Below the pieces are notes generated by a model. It searched no databases and had not been told where the DNA came from. It was given only the letters and a program-made list of their open reading frames with translations. This document shows positions 26,421 to 36,098 of a stretch of 45,988 bases of DNA, in pieces. The stretch comes from Hyphomicrobiales bacterium (GTDB taxonomy: Bacteria; Pseudomonadota; Alphaproteobacteria; Rhizobiales; Rhizobiaceae). Location of the stretch: the NCBI GenBank assembly GCA_900468625.1, contig UBUL01000014.1:162641-208628 (forward strand), given 5' to 3'. Position numbers and translations under genes: made by a program. How positions within the stretch are numbered: the first letter of the stretch is position 1; each line of letters begins with the position of its first letter.

Positions 26421-26438
26421 AATCGAACCGGTTCGATT
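26421..26438. promoter_or_regulatory. LacI-type operator, perfect 18-bp palindrome
   Basis: AATCGAACCGGTTCGATT is its own reverse complement and has the central CG typical of LacI/GalR operators. It covers the expected transcription start of the fucosidase operon and lies 160 bp from the LacI-family gene start. A half-site AATCGAA recurs near 26298, closer to the repressor gene. Confidence 0.75.
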
Positions 26439-26463
26439 GAGCCCTAACACTTGGGAGGATAGT

Positions 26464-27783
26464 GTGAGCGACGCAACGATCAGTGGCGGCCAGAATGTGG
26501 CCGATGGCAAGGCATGGTTTGGACACGACCGCTTCGGCATGTTCATCCACTTCGGGCTGTACGCTCTTGGCGCACGCCATGAATGGCTGAAGAACCGCGA
26601 GGAGTTCACCACCGAGGCCTATCGGAAGTATTTCGACAATTTCGATCCCGATCTCTACGACGCCCGCGAATGGGCACGCCGTGCTCGTGAGGCCGGCATG
26701 AAATATGTGGTTCTGACCGCCAAGCACCATGAAGGCTTCTGCCTGTGGGACAGCAAGGTCACCGACTACAAAGTCACCAACACGCCCTATGGCAAGGACC
26801 TGATCGGGCCTTATGTCGAAGCGCTTCGCGCCGAAGGGTTGAAGGTCGGCTTCTATTATTCCCTGCTCGACTGGCATCATCCGGATTTCCCGGTCGACGG
26901 ACATCATCCGCAGCGCAATCATCCCGACGCCGCCAAGCTCAATGAGGGCCGCGACATCAAGCGCTATGCCAAATACATGCGCGACCAGGTGACCGAGCTT
27001 CTGACGAATTTCGGCAAGATCGACGTGATCTGGTTCGATTTCAGCTATCCGCGCCGCGTCTACAAAGGCCTGCCCGGCAAGGGCCGCGCCGATTGGGAGA
27101 GCGAAGACCTCGTCAAGCTGGTGCGCCAGCTGCAGCCCGACATCATTATCGGCGACCGCCTCGACCTGCCACGCGACGCCGATCACATGCCCGATCTCGT
27201 CACGCCGGAACAATATACGCCGCGCATCGCGCCGACGGTTGCCGGATTGCCGGTACGCTGGGAAGCCTGCCACACCTTCAGCGGCTCCTGGGGCTATTAT
27301 CGCGACGAAACGAGCTGGAAGGATGCCGGCCAGCTCATCAATATCCTGGTGGATACCGTCTCGCTCGGCGGCAACCTGCTGATGAATGTTGGCCCCACCG
27401 GCCGCGGCACCTTCGACGTCCGCGCCATCAAGGCGCTCGACACCTATGGCGAATGGATGCTGCTGAACGGCCGCGCAATCTATGGCGCAGGCCCCTCAGC
27501 CTACAAGGCGCCGAGCGGCTGCCGCTTCACCCAAAAGGGCAATCGGCTTTACCTGCACATCCAGACCTGGCCCTTCCGCCACATCCACGTCGAAGGGCTG
27601 GGACGCAAGGTGAAATATGCTCAGTTCCTGCACGATGCCAGCGAGGTTCACTGGCTCGACCCGGATGCCGAGGTCGATTCCAACATCGGCGTCGCTGTCG
27701 GCGAGGGCATTCTGACGCTCGAACTGCCGGTTCTGAAACCTGACGTAGTCACCCCGGTCATCGAACTGGTCCTCAAGGATTGA
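26464..27783 (+). CDS. GH29 alpha-L-fucosidase
   Basis: A 439-aa glycoside hydrolase of family 29, removing alpha-linked L-fucose from glycans. Family signatures are MFIHFGLYA at the start, LTAKHHEGFCLWDS, GFYYSLLDWHH, and the nucleophile region IDVIWFDFSYP with Asp192 as the likely nucleophile. Also visible is GGNLLMNVGPTGRG near the end of the barrel. A GTG start at 26464 is chosen because GGGAGG lies five bases before it; an upstream frame to 26437 would overlap the operator. No signal peptide is seen, so it should act in the cytoplasm on fucosides brought in by the ABC importer encoded downstream. It is the first gene of the operon. Confidence 0.93.
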   Translation: MSDATISGGQNVADGKAWFGHDRFGMFIHFGLYALGARHEWLKNREEFTTEAYRKYFDNFDPDLYDAREWARRAREAGMKYVVLTAKHHEGFCLWDSKVTDYKVTNTPYGKDLIGPYVEALRAEGLKVGFYYSLLDWHHPDFPVDGHHPQRNHPDAAKLNEGRDIKRYAKYMRDQVTELLTNFGKIDVIWFDFSYPRRVYKGLPGKGRADWESEDLVKLVRQLQPDIIIGDRLDLPRDADHMPDLVTPEQYTPRIAPTVAGLPVRWEACHTFSGSWGYYRDETSWKDAGQLINILVDTVSLGGNLLMNVGPTGRGTFDVRAIKALDTYGEWMLLNGRAIYGAGPSAYKAPSGCRFTQKGNRLYLHIQTWPFRHIHVEGLGRKVKYAQFLHDASEVHWLDPDAEVDSNIGVAVGEGILTLELPVLKPDVVTPVIELVLKD

Positions 27784-27817
27784 AGGAGAGTGCGAAGCCC
27801 AGCCGCCCGGTGCCGTC

Positions 27818-28603
27818 ATGAGCCGTGAAGCCGAACTCATTGCCGCGATGACGCCCTTGATCGCCGATCTGGCCGAAGACGGCAATGGCGCCGTCGCGCT
27901 CGCCGGATCGCGGGGCAAGGGATGGTCTGATGCGCAGTCGGATTTCGACTTCCGCGTCTATGCCGATGCCTATCGCGGACCGGAGGCTCGCCAGACCGCG
28001 GCATGGCGGCGTTTCGATGCCGCGCTGCGGAGCTGGCAGGCCGAAGGCATTCGCATGAATGGCGTCTGGATGCGCCGTTACGCCGCCGTCCAGCGCGATC
28101 TGGACTCCTGGCTTGCCGGCATCGTCGTGCCAAAAAGCTTCGAGTGGACGATATGGGGCTATCACCTGCCGACGGATCTTGCAAACCAGCAGATCATCGC
28201 CGATCCACACGGCCTGCTGGCCGGCTGGAAACGGCAATTGGTGCAATATCCGGAAGCGCTCAGGGCCTCCGTCCTCCGTCAGCATATGGAAGTCCTGCGC
28301 TATTGGGCCAGGGATTACCATTACGAAAGCAAGGTCGCCCGCCGCGATATCGTCTTTCTCGTCGGGCTGACGGGCAAGCTTGCCAACGCGATCCTGCAGA
28401 CCGTCTTTGCTTTCAACCGGGTCTATTTTCCGGGTGACGGCTGGAACCTGCCGATGGCGGCCGAGCTCGAATGGCTGCCGCCCGACTTCCTTGAGCGGAT
28501 GACGGCCATCCTGGAGCCGGGACAGGAAGGAGATACGTGGCGGCGTCAGCGAACGGAACTGATCGGCCTGATCGCCGATCTGGAGGCCATGATCGCGGCC
28601 TGA
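27818..28603 (+). CDS. nucleotidyltransferase-fold protein (possibly DUF4037)
   Basis: A 261-aa protein with the minimal nucleotidyltransferase motif near the N-terminus: AGSRGKGW followed by SDFDFRVYAD (residues 29-47), fitting the GS...DxD metal-binding pattern. The C-terminal two thirds are helical with many Trp/Tyr/Arg (RYWARDYHYESKVARRD), as in aminoglycoside-type or DUF4037 nucleotidyltransferases. No signal peptide. It starts 34 bp after the fucosidase stop and ends 85 bp before the sugar-binding protein, in the same direction, so it sits inside the fucoside operon. Its job there is unknown. It could nucleotidylate a sugar or a protein, but nothing visible decides this. Confidence 0.75.
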   Translation: MSREAELIAAMTPLIADLAEDGNGAVALAGSRGKGWSDAQSDFDFRVYADAYRGPEARQTAAWRRFDAALRSWQAEGIRMNGVWMRRYAAVQRDLDSWLAGIVVPKSFEWTIWGYHLPTDLANQQIIADPHGLLAGWKRQLVQYPEALRASVLRQHMEVLRYWARDYHYESKVARRDIVFLVGLTGKLANAILQTVFAFNRVYFPGDGWNLPMAAELEWLPPDFLERMTAILEPGQEGDTWRRQRTELIGLIADLEAMIAA

Positions 28604-28641
28604 ACGGCCTGGAAGACCAAACCTGAGGGGAGCGTCCCGGT

Positions 28642-28655
28642 GTGACGAACGTCAC
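28642..28655. repeat. short inverted repeat before the binding-protein gene
   Basis: GTGACG-AA-CGTCAC forms a perfect 6-bp dyad within the 85-bp gap between the nucleotidyltransferase-fold gene and the sugar-binding protein gene. It could be an extra operator or an mRNA hairpin that protects the downstream transcript. An AAGGAGGAGG ribosome site follows it. Confidence 0.4.
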
Positions 28656-28688
28656 TCCAATGAAAGTCATTAAGGAGGAGGAACAACC

Positions 28689-29903
28689 ATGAAGCGTTCA
28701 TTGATCTTTGCCGCCGCCCTTGCGGCGAGTTCACTGCCCGGCATCGGCGCGCGAGCGCAGGATGCCCCCGTGACCTTGACCTGGCAGATGTGGGGTCAGC
28801 CGAACGATGTCCAGCTCTGGCAGCAGCTGGCCGATCTCGTCAACAAACAATATCCCGACATCGAGGTGAAGCTGCAGCTTTCAGGATGGACCGATTATTG
28901 GACGCGCCTGCCGGTTCTGGCAACATCCGGGCAAGTCGCCGACATCGTTTCGATGCAGTCGATGCGCATGCCGAATTTCTATTCGATTCTGACGCCGCTC
29001 GACGACTACGTGAAAAAGAGCGACGTGAAGGTGGCGGACTTCGAAACATCGATCATGTCCGGCCTTTCACAAGACGGCAAGCTCTATGCCCTGCCCTACG
29101 ATGTCGGGCCGTGGATGGTTTTCTACAATCGCGACAAGTTCGCCGCCGCCGGCTTGAAGGAGCCTGCCAAGGATTGGACGTTCGACGACTTCAAGGCCGA
29201 CGCCAAGGCGCTGACGACCGGCGGAACCTACGGCTACGGCACCCAGGCTTTCGATTTCATTGCGGGCCCCGTCGCGCTTGGTGCGGATTATTTCAATGCC
29301 GCCGATGAATTCGACCTTACCAATGCCGGCTTTGTCGATGCCTTCAGCAAATATGCCGATCTTACCGCCAAGGACAAACTTTCACCGGTCTTTGCCTCCG
29401 CCGCCGATGCTTCGGCCGCAAGCGGCCGCTTCGCCTCGGGCAATGTCGCCATGTATATCGACGGCCCATGGTCGCTGATTACCGGGCAGGCCAACGTCAA
29501 CTTCAAGATCGGCATCGCGCCGCTGCCGCGCGGCAGCGGTGCGTCGCGCTTCATTACGGCAGGCTCGGGCTGGGGCATTTCCGCCGCCAGCCAGCACAAG
29601 GATGCCGCCTTCAAGGCGATACAGGTGTTGACGGGTCCGAAGGCTGCCGAAATCCTCGGTTCGGCCGGACGCGCACTGCCAGCCCGGCTCGCACAGCAGA
29701 CCGCCTGGTATGACGAAGCGGCGAAGAACGTCAGCGGCACGCGCGACACGCTGCAATATATGTTTGCCCATACAACGCCGTTCCGCATCAACGAGAAATG
29801 GAACCAATTCGAGAATCTGGTGATGCAATACGTGCCGCTGGCGCTGACGGGAGACTCGAAGCCCGAAGGCGTGTTGAGCGACATTCAGAGCCAGCTACCA
29901 TAA
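28689..29903 (+). CDS. sugar ABC importer binding protein
   Basis: Periplasmic sugar-binding protein of the family-1 (MalE/UgpB-like) group, 404 aa. A Sec signal MKRSLIFAAALAASSLPG... is cleaved near ARAQDA. The mature start VTLTWQMWGQPNDVQ and the motifs YALPYDVGPWMVFYNRDKF and GNVAMYIDGPWS are typical. The ribosome site AAGGAGGAGG is very strong, in keeping with the high output such proteins need. It is the first of four transport genes in the fucosidase operon, so its ligand is most likely a fucose-bearing oligosaccharide or fucoside. Confidence 0.93.
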   Translation: MKRSLIFAAALAASSLPGIGARAQDAPVTLTWQMWGQPNDVQLWQQLADLVNKQYPDIEVKLQLSGWTDYWTRLPVLATSGQVADIVSMQSMRMPNFYSILTPLDDYVKKSDVKVADFETSIMSGLSQDGKLYALPYDVGPWMVFYNRDKFAAAGLKEPAKDWTFDDFKADAKALTTGGTYGYGTQAFDFIAGPVALGADYFNAADEFDLTNAGFVDAFSKYADLTAKDKLSPVFASAADASAASGRFASGNVAMYIDGPWSLITGQANVNFKIGIAPLPRGSGASRFITAGSGWGISAASQHKDAAFKAIQVLTGPKAAEILGSAGRALPARLAQQTAWYDEAAKNVSGTRDTLQYMFAHTTPFRINEKWNQFENLVMQYVPLALTGDSKPEGVLSDIQSQLP

Positions 29904-29975
29904 GCCGGGCATGTGGTCGGCCTGCGGCCGGCCTATCGGCTCGACCGCAGCGCCCGTGCCGAAAAGGAGAGGCTC

Positions 29976-30905
29976 ATGATGCTGGGCAAGCATACCGACA
30001 TGATCGCAAGACCAAGGCCGCGCTCGCGCAAATGGTTCAGAAGCGAGGGATGGACGGCCTTGTTCTTCCTGCTGCCGGGCCTGATCGGCATCATCCTGTT
30101 TCTCGTCCTGCCGATTCTCGCTTCGATCGCGCTCAGCTTCACCAATTGGCAATTGCTCGGCGCGCCACGCTTCGTCGGCTTTGCCAACTATGTGCGCCTG
30201 TTTACCACCGACCCGCAATTCTGGACGGTCATGCGCAACACCATCTTCTTCACGGTCGAGTATCTGGTGCTCAATATCGTCATCTCGCTCGGGCTGGCGA
30301 CCTGGATTTCGAGCCTGAAGATCGGGCAGCGCTGGTTTCGCGTGATCTTCTTCCTGCCGACCTTCACCCCACTCATCGCCGTCGCCATGGTCTGGATGCT
30401 GATCTTCACAAGCGGCGGCCTGTTCGACAGCATGATGGTAGCGCTGTCGCTGCCGTTCTCGGGCGTGCTGAACGATCGCACGCTTGCCATGCAGGCGGTC
30501 GTCCTCACCTCGATCTGGGCCGGTGTCGGCTACAATACAGTTCTCTTCAACGCCGCGCTCGACATGGTGCCGTCAACCTATCTGGAGGCGGCGCGCATCG
30601 ATGGCGCAACGGCCTGGGATCGCTTCTGGAAAATCCGCCTGCCGCTGATCTCGCCGACGCTGTTCTTCGGCACCGTCATGACGGCGATCACCTCGCTGCA
30701 GGTCTTCGACCAGATCTTCGTCATGACCAAGGGCGGGCCGGGATCGTCGACCGCGACGCTCGGCTACGCCATCTATCAACGCGGCTTTCAGAACTTCCAG
30801 ATGGGCTACGCCTCCGCCATCGCCTGGGTGATGTTCGCGCTGATCATGGCGCTGACGGCCCTGCAATTCTGGTTCCAGCGCAAATGGGTGCATTATGACG
30901 CTTAA
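29976..30905 (+). CDS. sugar ABC importer permease 1
   Basis: A 309-aa inner-membrane permease of the MalF/UgpA type with six predicted helices. The EAA motif [20 protein letters not shown] lies near residue 200. The ATG at 29976 follows AAGGAGAGGCTC; the frame extends 21 codons upstream without a ribosome site. Its 3' end overlaps the second permease gene by 11 bases. It pairs with that permease to form the channel for the presumed fucoside. Confidence 0.92.
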   Translation: MMLGKHTDMIARPRPRSRKWFRSEGWTALFFLLPGLIGIILFLVLPILASIALSFTNWQLLGAPRFVGFANYVRLFTTDPQFWTVMRNTIFFTVEYLVLNIVISLGLATWISSLKIGQRWFRVIFFLPTFTPLIAVAMVWMLIFTSGGLFDSMMVALSLPFSGVLNDRTLAMQAVVLTSIWAGVGYNTVLFNAALDMVPSTYLEAARIDGATAWDRFWKIRLPLISPTLFFGTVMTAITSLQVFDQIFVMTKGGPGSSTATLGYAIYQRGFQNFQMGYASAIAWVMFALIMALTALQFWFQRKWVHYDA

Positions 30906-31749
30906 AGCCGAAGCCAGAGCACGCCGGAAGCTGGTGCTTGACGTCGTCAATCACCTGGCAATCACCCTCGTCGCGATCGCCTTCCTGTTCCCCTTCTTCT
31001 GGATGGTATCGAACGCGGTGCGCTCGAATGCGGAAGTAACGGCGATACCCCCACGCATTCTGCCCGAAGTCTTCGAGTGGGGTAATTTTGCCGCCGCCTG
31101 GACGCAGCTGCCCTTCGGCCGTTTCTTCCTCAACAGCGCCGTCATTGCCATCTGCGTGACGGCCATCACCGTCATCGTCTCCTGCCTGTCCGGCTATGCC
31201 TTCGCGCGGCTGAAATTCCGAGCGCGCGAAACGCTGCTGCTCGGCTATATCGGCACGCTGATGGTGCCGCCGCTGATGCTCATCATTCCGCTGTTTCTGA
31301 TCGTCAACAAACTCGGCCTGGTCAACACCTTCCCCGGTGTGATCCTGCCGATCTCGTTCGGCACCTTCGGCGCTTTCCTGATGCGGCAGTTCTTCCTCTC
31401 CATTCCGATGGAGCTGGAGGAGGCCGCAAGGATCGACGGTGCCTCGCGCCTGCGCATCCTCATCAGCATCATCGTGCCGCTATCCATGCCGGCGATCGGG
31501 CTTCTGTCGCTCTTCACCTTCATCGGGCAGTGGAACAATTTCCTCTGGCCGCTGATCGTCATGACCGGTGCCGACAATGCCACCCTGCCCGTCGGCCTCA
31601 CCATGTTCCAGACGCAGCAGGGCACGCAGTGGAATTACCTGATGGCGGGTGCTGCCCTTTCCATGCTTCCAGGCATCCTCCTCGCGATCATCCTGCAGAA
31701 GCTCATCTACAACAGTATCGCCCTCAATGCGGGCATGGGCGGACGCTGA
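30895..31749 (+). CDS. sugar ABC importer permease 2
   Basis: A 284-aa permease of the MalG/UgpE type with six predicted helices. It has the family's conserved [11 protein letters not shown] region, and the EAA motif [21 protein letters not shown] lies near residue 180. It begins inside the end of permease 1, so the two are translationally coupled. It ends with the usual short cytoplasmic tail. It is co-transcribed with the binding protein and the ATPase gene that starts 32 bp later. Confidence 0.92.
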   Translation: MTLKAEARARRKLVLDVVNHLAITLVAIAFLFPFFWMVSNAVRSNAEVTAIPPRILPEVFEWGNFAAAWTQLPFGRFFLNSAVIAICVTAITVIVSCLSGYAFARLKFRARETLLLGYIGTLMVPPLMLIIPLFLIVNKLGLVNTFPGVILPISFGTFGAFLMRQFFLSIPMELEEAARIDGASRLRILISIIVPLSMPAIGLLSLFTFIGQWNNFLWPLIVMTGADNATLPVGLTMFQTQQGTQWNYLMAGAALSMLPGILLAIILQKLIYNSIALNAGMGGR

Positions 31750-31781
31750 GGCGCCGGCCGAGATTTTCGGGAGAGATATCC

Positions 31782-32849
31782 ATGGCGAAACTGACCATTC
31801 GCAACGCCATCAAACGCTACGGCGCGCTCGAAGTGCTGCATGGCGTCTCCGTCGCGGCCCAGGACGGAGAGTTCGTGGTGCTTGTCGGCCCGTCGGGCTG
31901 CGGCAAATCCACTTTGCTGCGCATGATCGCCGGGCTGGAAGGCATCAGCGACGGCGAGATCGAAATCGGCGACCGCATCGTCAACGATCTCGAACCAAAC
32001 GAGCGAGACATCGCCATGGTCTTCCAGTCCTACGCGCTCTATCCGCACATGACCGTGCGCGACAACATGGCTTTCTCTTTGAAACTTGCGCGCCGCAGCC
32101 GCCAGGAGATCGAGCAGAAAGTGAACGATGCCGCCGCGATCCTCGATCTCGCCGCCCTCCTCGATCGCTATCCCCGGCAATTGTCCGGCGGGCAGCGCCA
32201 GCGCGTTGCCATGGGCCGGGCCATCGTTCGCAACCCGGCCGTCTTCCTCTTCGACGAGCCGCTGTCCAATCTCGATGCCAAATTGCGCGTGCAGATGCGC
32301 ACCGAGATCAAGACGCTGCACCAGCGCCTGGGAACCACCATGGTCTATGTGACGCACGATCAGATGGAGGCCATGACCATGGCCGACCGCATCGTCGTTA
32401 TGCGCGGCGGCCATATCGAGCAGATCGGCTCACCGCTTGAGATCTACGATGCGCCGGCCAACAGTTTCGTCGCCGACTTTATCGGATCGCCGTCGATGAA
32501 CTTCATCGAAGGCCTCGTCACCGACCGAAATGGGGCTTTGGGGCTGCAAGATACGAAAAACCTGCATTGGCCGCTGCCTGAAAGCGCCCGACGTCATCTC
32601 GGCCGGTCCGTCCAGCTCGGCATCCGCCCGGAACATATCGCCATCGACGCGGACGGCGTGCAGGCCAAGGTCGTGATCATCGAGCCGACAGGCTCCGACA
32701 CGCATCTGCAATTGCAGGCCGGCGCCCAATCGATCGTCGCAGCCCTCAGGGACCGCCCCTCGGTGTCTCCGGGCCAGCCTATCCAGCTGAAGATCGATCC
32801 GGCAAAGGCGCATCTGTTCGATCCATCCGACGGCCGGCGCCTGCATTGA
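31782..32849 (+). CDS. sugar ABC importer ATPase (UgpC/MsmK type)
   Basis: A 355-aa ATPase of the MalK/UgpC group. Walker A is GPSGCGKST, the Q-loop [14 protein letters not shown], the signature [15 protein letters not shown], Walker [12 protein letters not shown] and the switch His VTHDQMEAM. The C-terminal OB-fold/TOBE region (from about residue 240) carries [10 protein letters not shown]. The ATG at 31782 is at the start of the conserved domain with GGGAGAG before it. It is the last gene of the fucosidase operon and powers the two permeases. Confidence 0.93.
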   Translation: MAKLTIRNAIKRYGALEVLHGVSVAAQDGEFVVLVGPSGCGKSTLLRMIAGLEGISDGEIEIGDRIVNDLEPNERDIAMVFQSYALYPHMTVRDNMAFSLKLARRSRQEIEQKVNDAAAILDLAALLDRYPRQLSGGQRQRVAMGRAIVRNPAVFLFDEPLSNLDAKLRVQMRTEIKTLHQRLGTTMVYVTHDQMEAMTMADRIVVMRGGHIEQIGSPLEIYDAPANSFVADFIGSPSMNFIEGLVTDRNGALGLQDTKNLHWPLPESARRHLGRSVQLGIRPEHIAIDADGVQAKVVIIEPTGSDTHLQLQAGAQSIVAALRDRPSVSPGQPIQLKIDPAKAHLFDPSDGRRLH

Positions 32850-32983
32850 GATGAGCTCTGCGGTCAGGCCGGTAGTGCTGCCGCCTGGCTGGAGCGCAGT
32901 GCGCTGAACGCCGGCACGATGGAGATGATTTTCGTGCCGACGCCCCGCTCTCAGCGCCATGGCATTGCCGGCAACGCGTCTTG

Positions 32984-33616
32984 TCAAGGCTTTATCCGGT
33001 CCGGATGCGCCGCCTGAAATGCAGGCAATTCGGCACATCTGCCGTCGATTTCGACGATACGCCTGAGGTCGGTCAAATCCACGCCCCAGCGACGGGCGTT
33101 ATAGACCTGCGGAACAAGGCAGATGTCCGCCATGGTCGGCGTGCCGCCGAAGCAGAACATGCCATCGAGCTTGCTTAACATGACCTCGAATTTGCGGAGG
33201 CCGACGTCAATGAAGTGCCTCGCCCATTCCTCACGGGCATCGGCCTTGTCCGTCAAAGTCGCGACATAGGCTGCAACATGCATATTGCATATCGGATGGA
33301 TGTCCATGGCAACCGCATAGGCAAGCGCCCGCACATGCTGCCGGTCTGTTATGCCAGCCGGGAGCAGCCTGCTTTCCGGCCGAAGCTCGGCCAGATATTC
33401 GATGATGGAGAGCGACTGCGTCATGATCTGCCGGTCGATCACCAGCGCCGGAACGAAGCCCTGCGGATTGAGTTCCAGATATTCCGGGCTCTTTTGCTTG
33501 CCTTCCAGCAGGTTGACCGCCACGGTTCTATAGTCGATTGCGAGCATGTTGAGCGCGATGCGCACCCGGTAACTCGCCGAGGATCTCCAGTAGTCGTAGA
33601 GAATGACGTTGTTCAT
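32984..33616 (-). CDS. maiA: maleylacetoacetate isomerase
   Basis: A 210-aa zeta-class glutathione S-transferase-like isomerase that turns 4-maleylacetoacetate into 4-fumarylacetoacetate with glutathione. The glutathione-site motif RSSASYRVRIALN is at residues 9-21; the Cys often seen after SS in the family is Ala here. NPQGFVPALVID and SLSIIEYLAE complete the thioredoxin-like domain, and PTMADICLVPQVYNARR marks the helical domain. The ATG at 33616 overlaps the fahA stop (ATGA). It is the last gene of the tyrosine-degradation run hpd-hmgA-fahA-maiA. Confidence 0.93.
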   Translation of the reverse strand: MNNVILYDYWRSSASYRVRIALNMLAIDYRTVAVNLLEGKQKSPEYLELNPQGFVPALVIDRQIMTQSLSIIEYLAELRPESRLLPAGITDRQHVRALAYAVAMDIHPICNMHVAAYVATLTDKADAREEWARHFIDVGLRKFEVMLSKLDGMFCFGGTPTMADICLVPQVYNARRWGVDLTDLRRIVEIDGRCAELPAFQAAHPDRIKP

Positions 33617-34638
33617 CGCGGCCACGGTCCTTCATATTTTTCGACCGTCTGCTCGATCGCTCCGAAGATCGAGTGGCCGGCACGATCCTGCATCTCGATA
33701 CGGACCTGATCACCGAAGCGCAGGAACGGTTTTTTCGGCGATCCGGTTTCGATGGTCTCGATCGTTCTGACCTCGGCAATACAGGAATAGCCGACGCCGC
33801 CGCTTTCCACAGGCTTGCCCGGTCCGCCGTCGAGCTTGTTAGACACCGTTCCCGAACCGATGATCGTGCCGGCAACGAGGCTCCGCGTCTTGGCGGCGTG
33901 GGCAATCAGCTGGCCGAAATCGAATGTCATGTCGATACCGGCATTCGCCTTGCCGAACAGCTTGCCATTCAGCATCACCAGCAGCGGCAGATGCAGCTTG
34001 CCGCCATCCCAGGCATCGCCCAGTTCGTCGGGCGTAACCGCGACCGGAGAAAAAGCCGAAGCCGGCTTGGACTGGAAGAAGCCGAAACCCTTTGCCAGCT
34101 CCTGCGGGATCAGGCCGCGCAGCGAGACGTCGTTGACGAGCATCACCAGACGGATTGCCTGGCGGGCGGTCTCTGGTGTCGAGCCTATGGCAACGTCATC
34201 GACGATGACGGCCACCTCGCCTTCCATGTCGATGCCATAGGCCTCGTCGGCAGCGGCAATCGGGTCACGCGGCCCCAGAAAGCCGTCGGAACCGCCCTGA
34301 TACATCAGGGGATCGATCCAGAAGCTTGCCGGCATCTCGGCCTTGCGCGCCTTGCGCACCAATTCGACATGATTGACATAGGCCGAACCGTCCGCCCATT
34401 GATAGGCCCGCGGCAGCGGCGAGGCGGCATCATGCTCGTGAAACCGGATCGTCGGCTGGGCTCCGGTCTCTATGCCTTCGGCAACACGCGCCAGCCTCGG
34501 AGACACATGCTCCCAGTCGTCGAGCGCCGCCTGCAGGGTGCGTGCGATATGGCCGACCTCGGAGCAGCGCGTGAGATCGCGCGAAACGACCACGAGCCGG
34601 CCATCCCTTGTGGAGTCTTTCAAAGTCGCAAGCTTCAT
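33613..34638 (-). CDS. fahA: fumarylacetoacetase
   Basis: A 341-aa enzyme of the fumarylacetoacetate hydrolase family that splits 4-fumarylacetoacetate to fumarate and acetoacetate, the last step of tyrosine breakdown. Family features include the acidic metal-binding region DMEGEVAVIVDDV near residue 140, VNDVSLRGLIPQEL, and SGTVSNKLDGG near residue 270. Length fits the bacterial group. It lies 37 bp after hmgA and overlaps maiA by four bases. A broader FAH-family hydrolase is possible by sequence, but the neighbours fix the role. Confidence 0.93.
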   Translation of the reverse strand: MKLATLKDSTRDGRLVVVSRDLTRCSEVGHIARTLQAALDDWEHVSPRLARVAEGIETGAQPTIRFHEHDAASPLPRAYQWADGSAYVNHVELVRKARKAEMPASFWIDPLMYQGGSDGFLGPRDPIAAADEAYGIDMEGEVAVIVDDVAIGSTPETARQAIRLVMLVNDVSLRGLIPQELAKGFGFFQSKPASAFSPVAVTPDELGDAWDGGKLHLPLLVMLNGKLFGKANAGIDMTFDFGQLIAHAAKTRSLVAGTIIGSGTVSNKLDGGPGKPVESGGVGYSCIAEVRTIETIETGSPKKPFLRFGDQVRIEMQDRAGHSIFGAIEQTVEKYEGPWPR

Positions 34639-34675
34639 GTCCGGGCTCCGCCGTCAGAGAATGTGAGGGCAATCG

Positions 34676-36037
34676 TCACTTGATGCCGGGCGTTCCGTCA
34701 AACCGGCGTTCCAGCCCGTCCCAGCATTCCAGATAATCGTCCTGCAGCGTTTCGAGCTCCGCGGCATATTTCGTCAGCTGCTGAGGGAAGCGCGTTTCGA
34801 ACATGAAGGCCATGGTATGATCGAGCTTCACCGGCTTCAATTCGGAACTGGATGCCTTTTCGAAACCGGAGGCATCCGGCCCATGCGGAAGCATCATATT
34901 ATGCAGGCTCATGCCTCCAGGCACGAAGCCTTTTTCCTTGGCATCATACTGGCCGTGAATAAGGCCCATGAACTCGCTCATGATATTGCGGTGATACCAG
35001 GGCGGGCGGAAGGTGTGTTCGGCCACCAGCCAGCGCGGCGGAAAGATGACGAAATCGACATTCGCGGTGCCCGCACTTTCGGTGGGGGCCGTCAATACCG
35101 TGAAGATCGACGGATCGGGGTGGTCGAACAGGATAGCGCCGACCGGGGAGAATGTCCGCAAATCGTATTTGTAAGGGATGTAGTTGCCGTGCCAGGCAAC
35201 GACATCGAGAGGCGAGTGGCCAATGTCCGCCACATAGAACTTGCCGCACCATTTGACATGCACGCGGCAGGGTATCTCCTTGTCCTCGAAGGCGGCGACG
35301 GGCGTCTTGAAATCGCGCGGATTGGCCAGGCAGTTGGCGCCGATCGGCCCGCGCTCCGGCAGCGTGAATTTCGCGCCGTAATTCTCGCAGATATAGCCGC
35401 GCCAGACGCCTTCGTCGCCTTTGCGCGTCACCTTGAACATCATGCCGCGAGGGATGACGCATATTTCCAGCGGCTCGATATCCATCGTGCCCATTTCGGT
35501 GAAGACCCTGATGGCGCCGACCTGGGGGACGACGAGCAGCTCGCCGTCGGCATCGAAGAAATAGTCGTCGATCATGTCCTCGTTGAAAATATAGGCGTGG
35601 GCGGCCATGCCGGTCTGGGTCAGGACATCGCCTCCGGTCGTGATCGTGCGGATCCCTTCAAGAAAGGTCAGCCTTTCGCTCGGTGCCGGCAGCGGATCCC
35701 AGCGAAGCTGGCCCAGCGGGAGCGAATGATCGTCCAGGCAGGGGGCCGATTTCCAGAACGGATAGGAGGCGTTCGAAAAGCGCCTTGTATGCCGCACGCT
35801 CGGACGGATGCGATAGAGCCAGGAGCGTTCGTTCGTACCGCGCGGCGCCGTGAAAGGCGAACCGGAGAGCTGCTCGGCATAAAGACCATAATTGCACTTC
35901 TGCGGACTGTTCTGGCCCTGCGGCAGAGCGCCCGGCAGCGCCTCCGTTTCGAAGTCGTTGCCGAAGCCGGGCATATATTGCAGCGTCTGCGCCGCCATGG
36001 CCTGGCGCTCGGCAGGCTTAGGTATCGTCTGGTCCAT
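34676..36037 (-). CDS. hmgA: homogentisate 1,2-dioxygenase
   Basis: A 453-aa iron(II) dioxygenase opening the ring of homogentisate to 4-maleylacetoacetate. The N-terminal signature [19 protein letters not shown] and the metal region [18 protein letters not shown], with [12 protein letters not shown] after it, contain the expected His-Glu-His iron ligands. The ATG at 36037 is preceded by GGAGGAGTGGAG; the frame runs 53 codons further upstream into the hpd gene and is not used. It sits between hpd and fahA in pathway order. Confidence 0.96.
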   Translation of the reverse strand: MDQTIPKPAERQAMAAQTLQYMPGFGNDFETEALPGALPQGQNSPQKCNYGLYAEQLSGSPFTAPRGTNERSWLYRIRPSVRHTRRFSNASYPFWKSAPCLDDHSLPLGQLRWDPLPAPSERLTFLEGIRTITTGGDVLTQTGMAAHAYIFNEDMIDDYFFDADGELLVVPQVGAIRVFTEMGTMDIEPLEICVIPRGMMFKVTRKGDEGVWRGYICENYGAKFTLPERGPIGANCLANPRDFKTPVAAFEDKEIPCRVHVKWCGKFYVADIGHSPLDVVAWHGNYIPYKYDLRTFSPVGAILFDHPDPSIFTVLTAPTESAGTANVDFVIFPPRWLVAEHTFRPPWYHRNIMSEFMGLIHGQYDAKEKGFVPGGMSLHNMMLPHGPDASGFEKASSSELKPVKLDHTMAFMFETRFPQQLTKYAAELETLQDDYLECWDGLERRFDGTPGIK

Positions 36038-36065
36038 CGCTCCACTCCTCCGAAGAGCCGAAGAT

Positions 36066-36087
36066 GGCCCCACGCCTTGGCGGGGCC
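36066..36087 (-). terminator. GC-rich hairpin between hpd and hmgA
   Basis: GGCCCC (36066-36071) pairs with GGGGCC (36082-36087) across a 10-base loop in the 61-bp gap between the two genes. There is no T-run on the transcribed strand, so it is more likely a processing or partial attenuation hairpin than a full terminator. Confidence 0.3.
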
Positions 36088-36098
36088 GTCCAAAAGGA

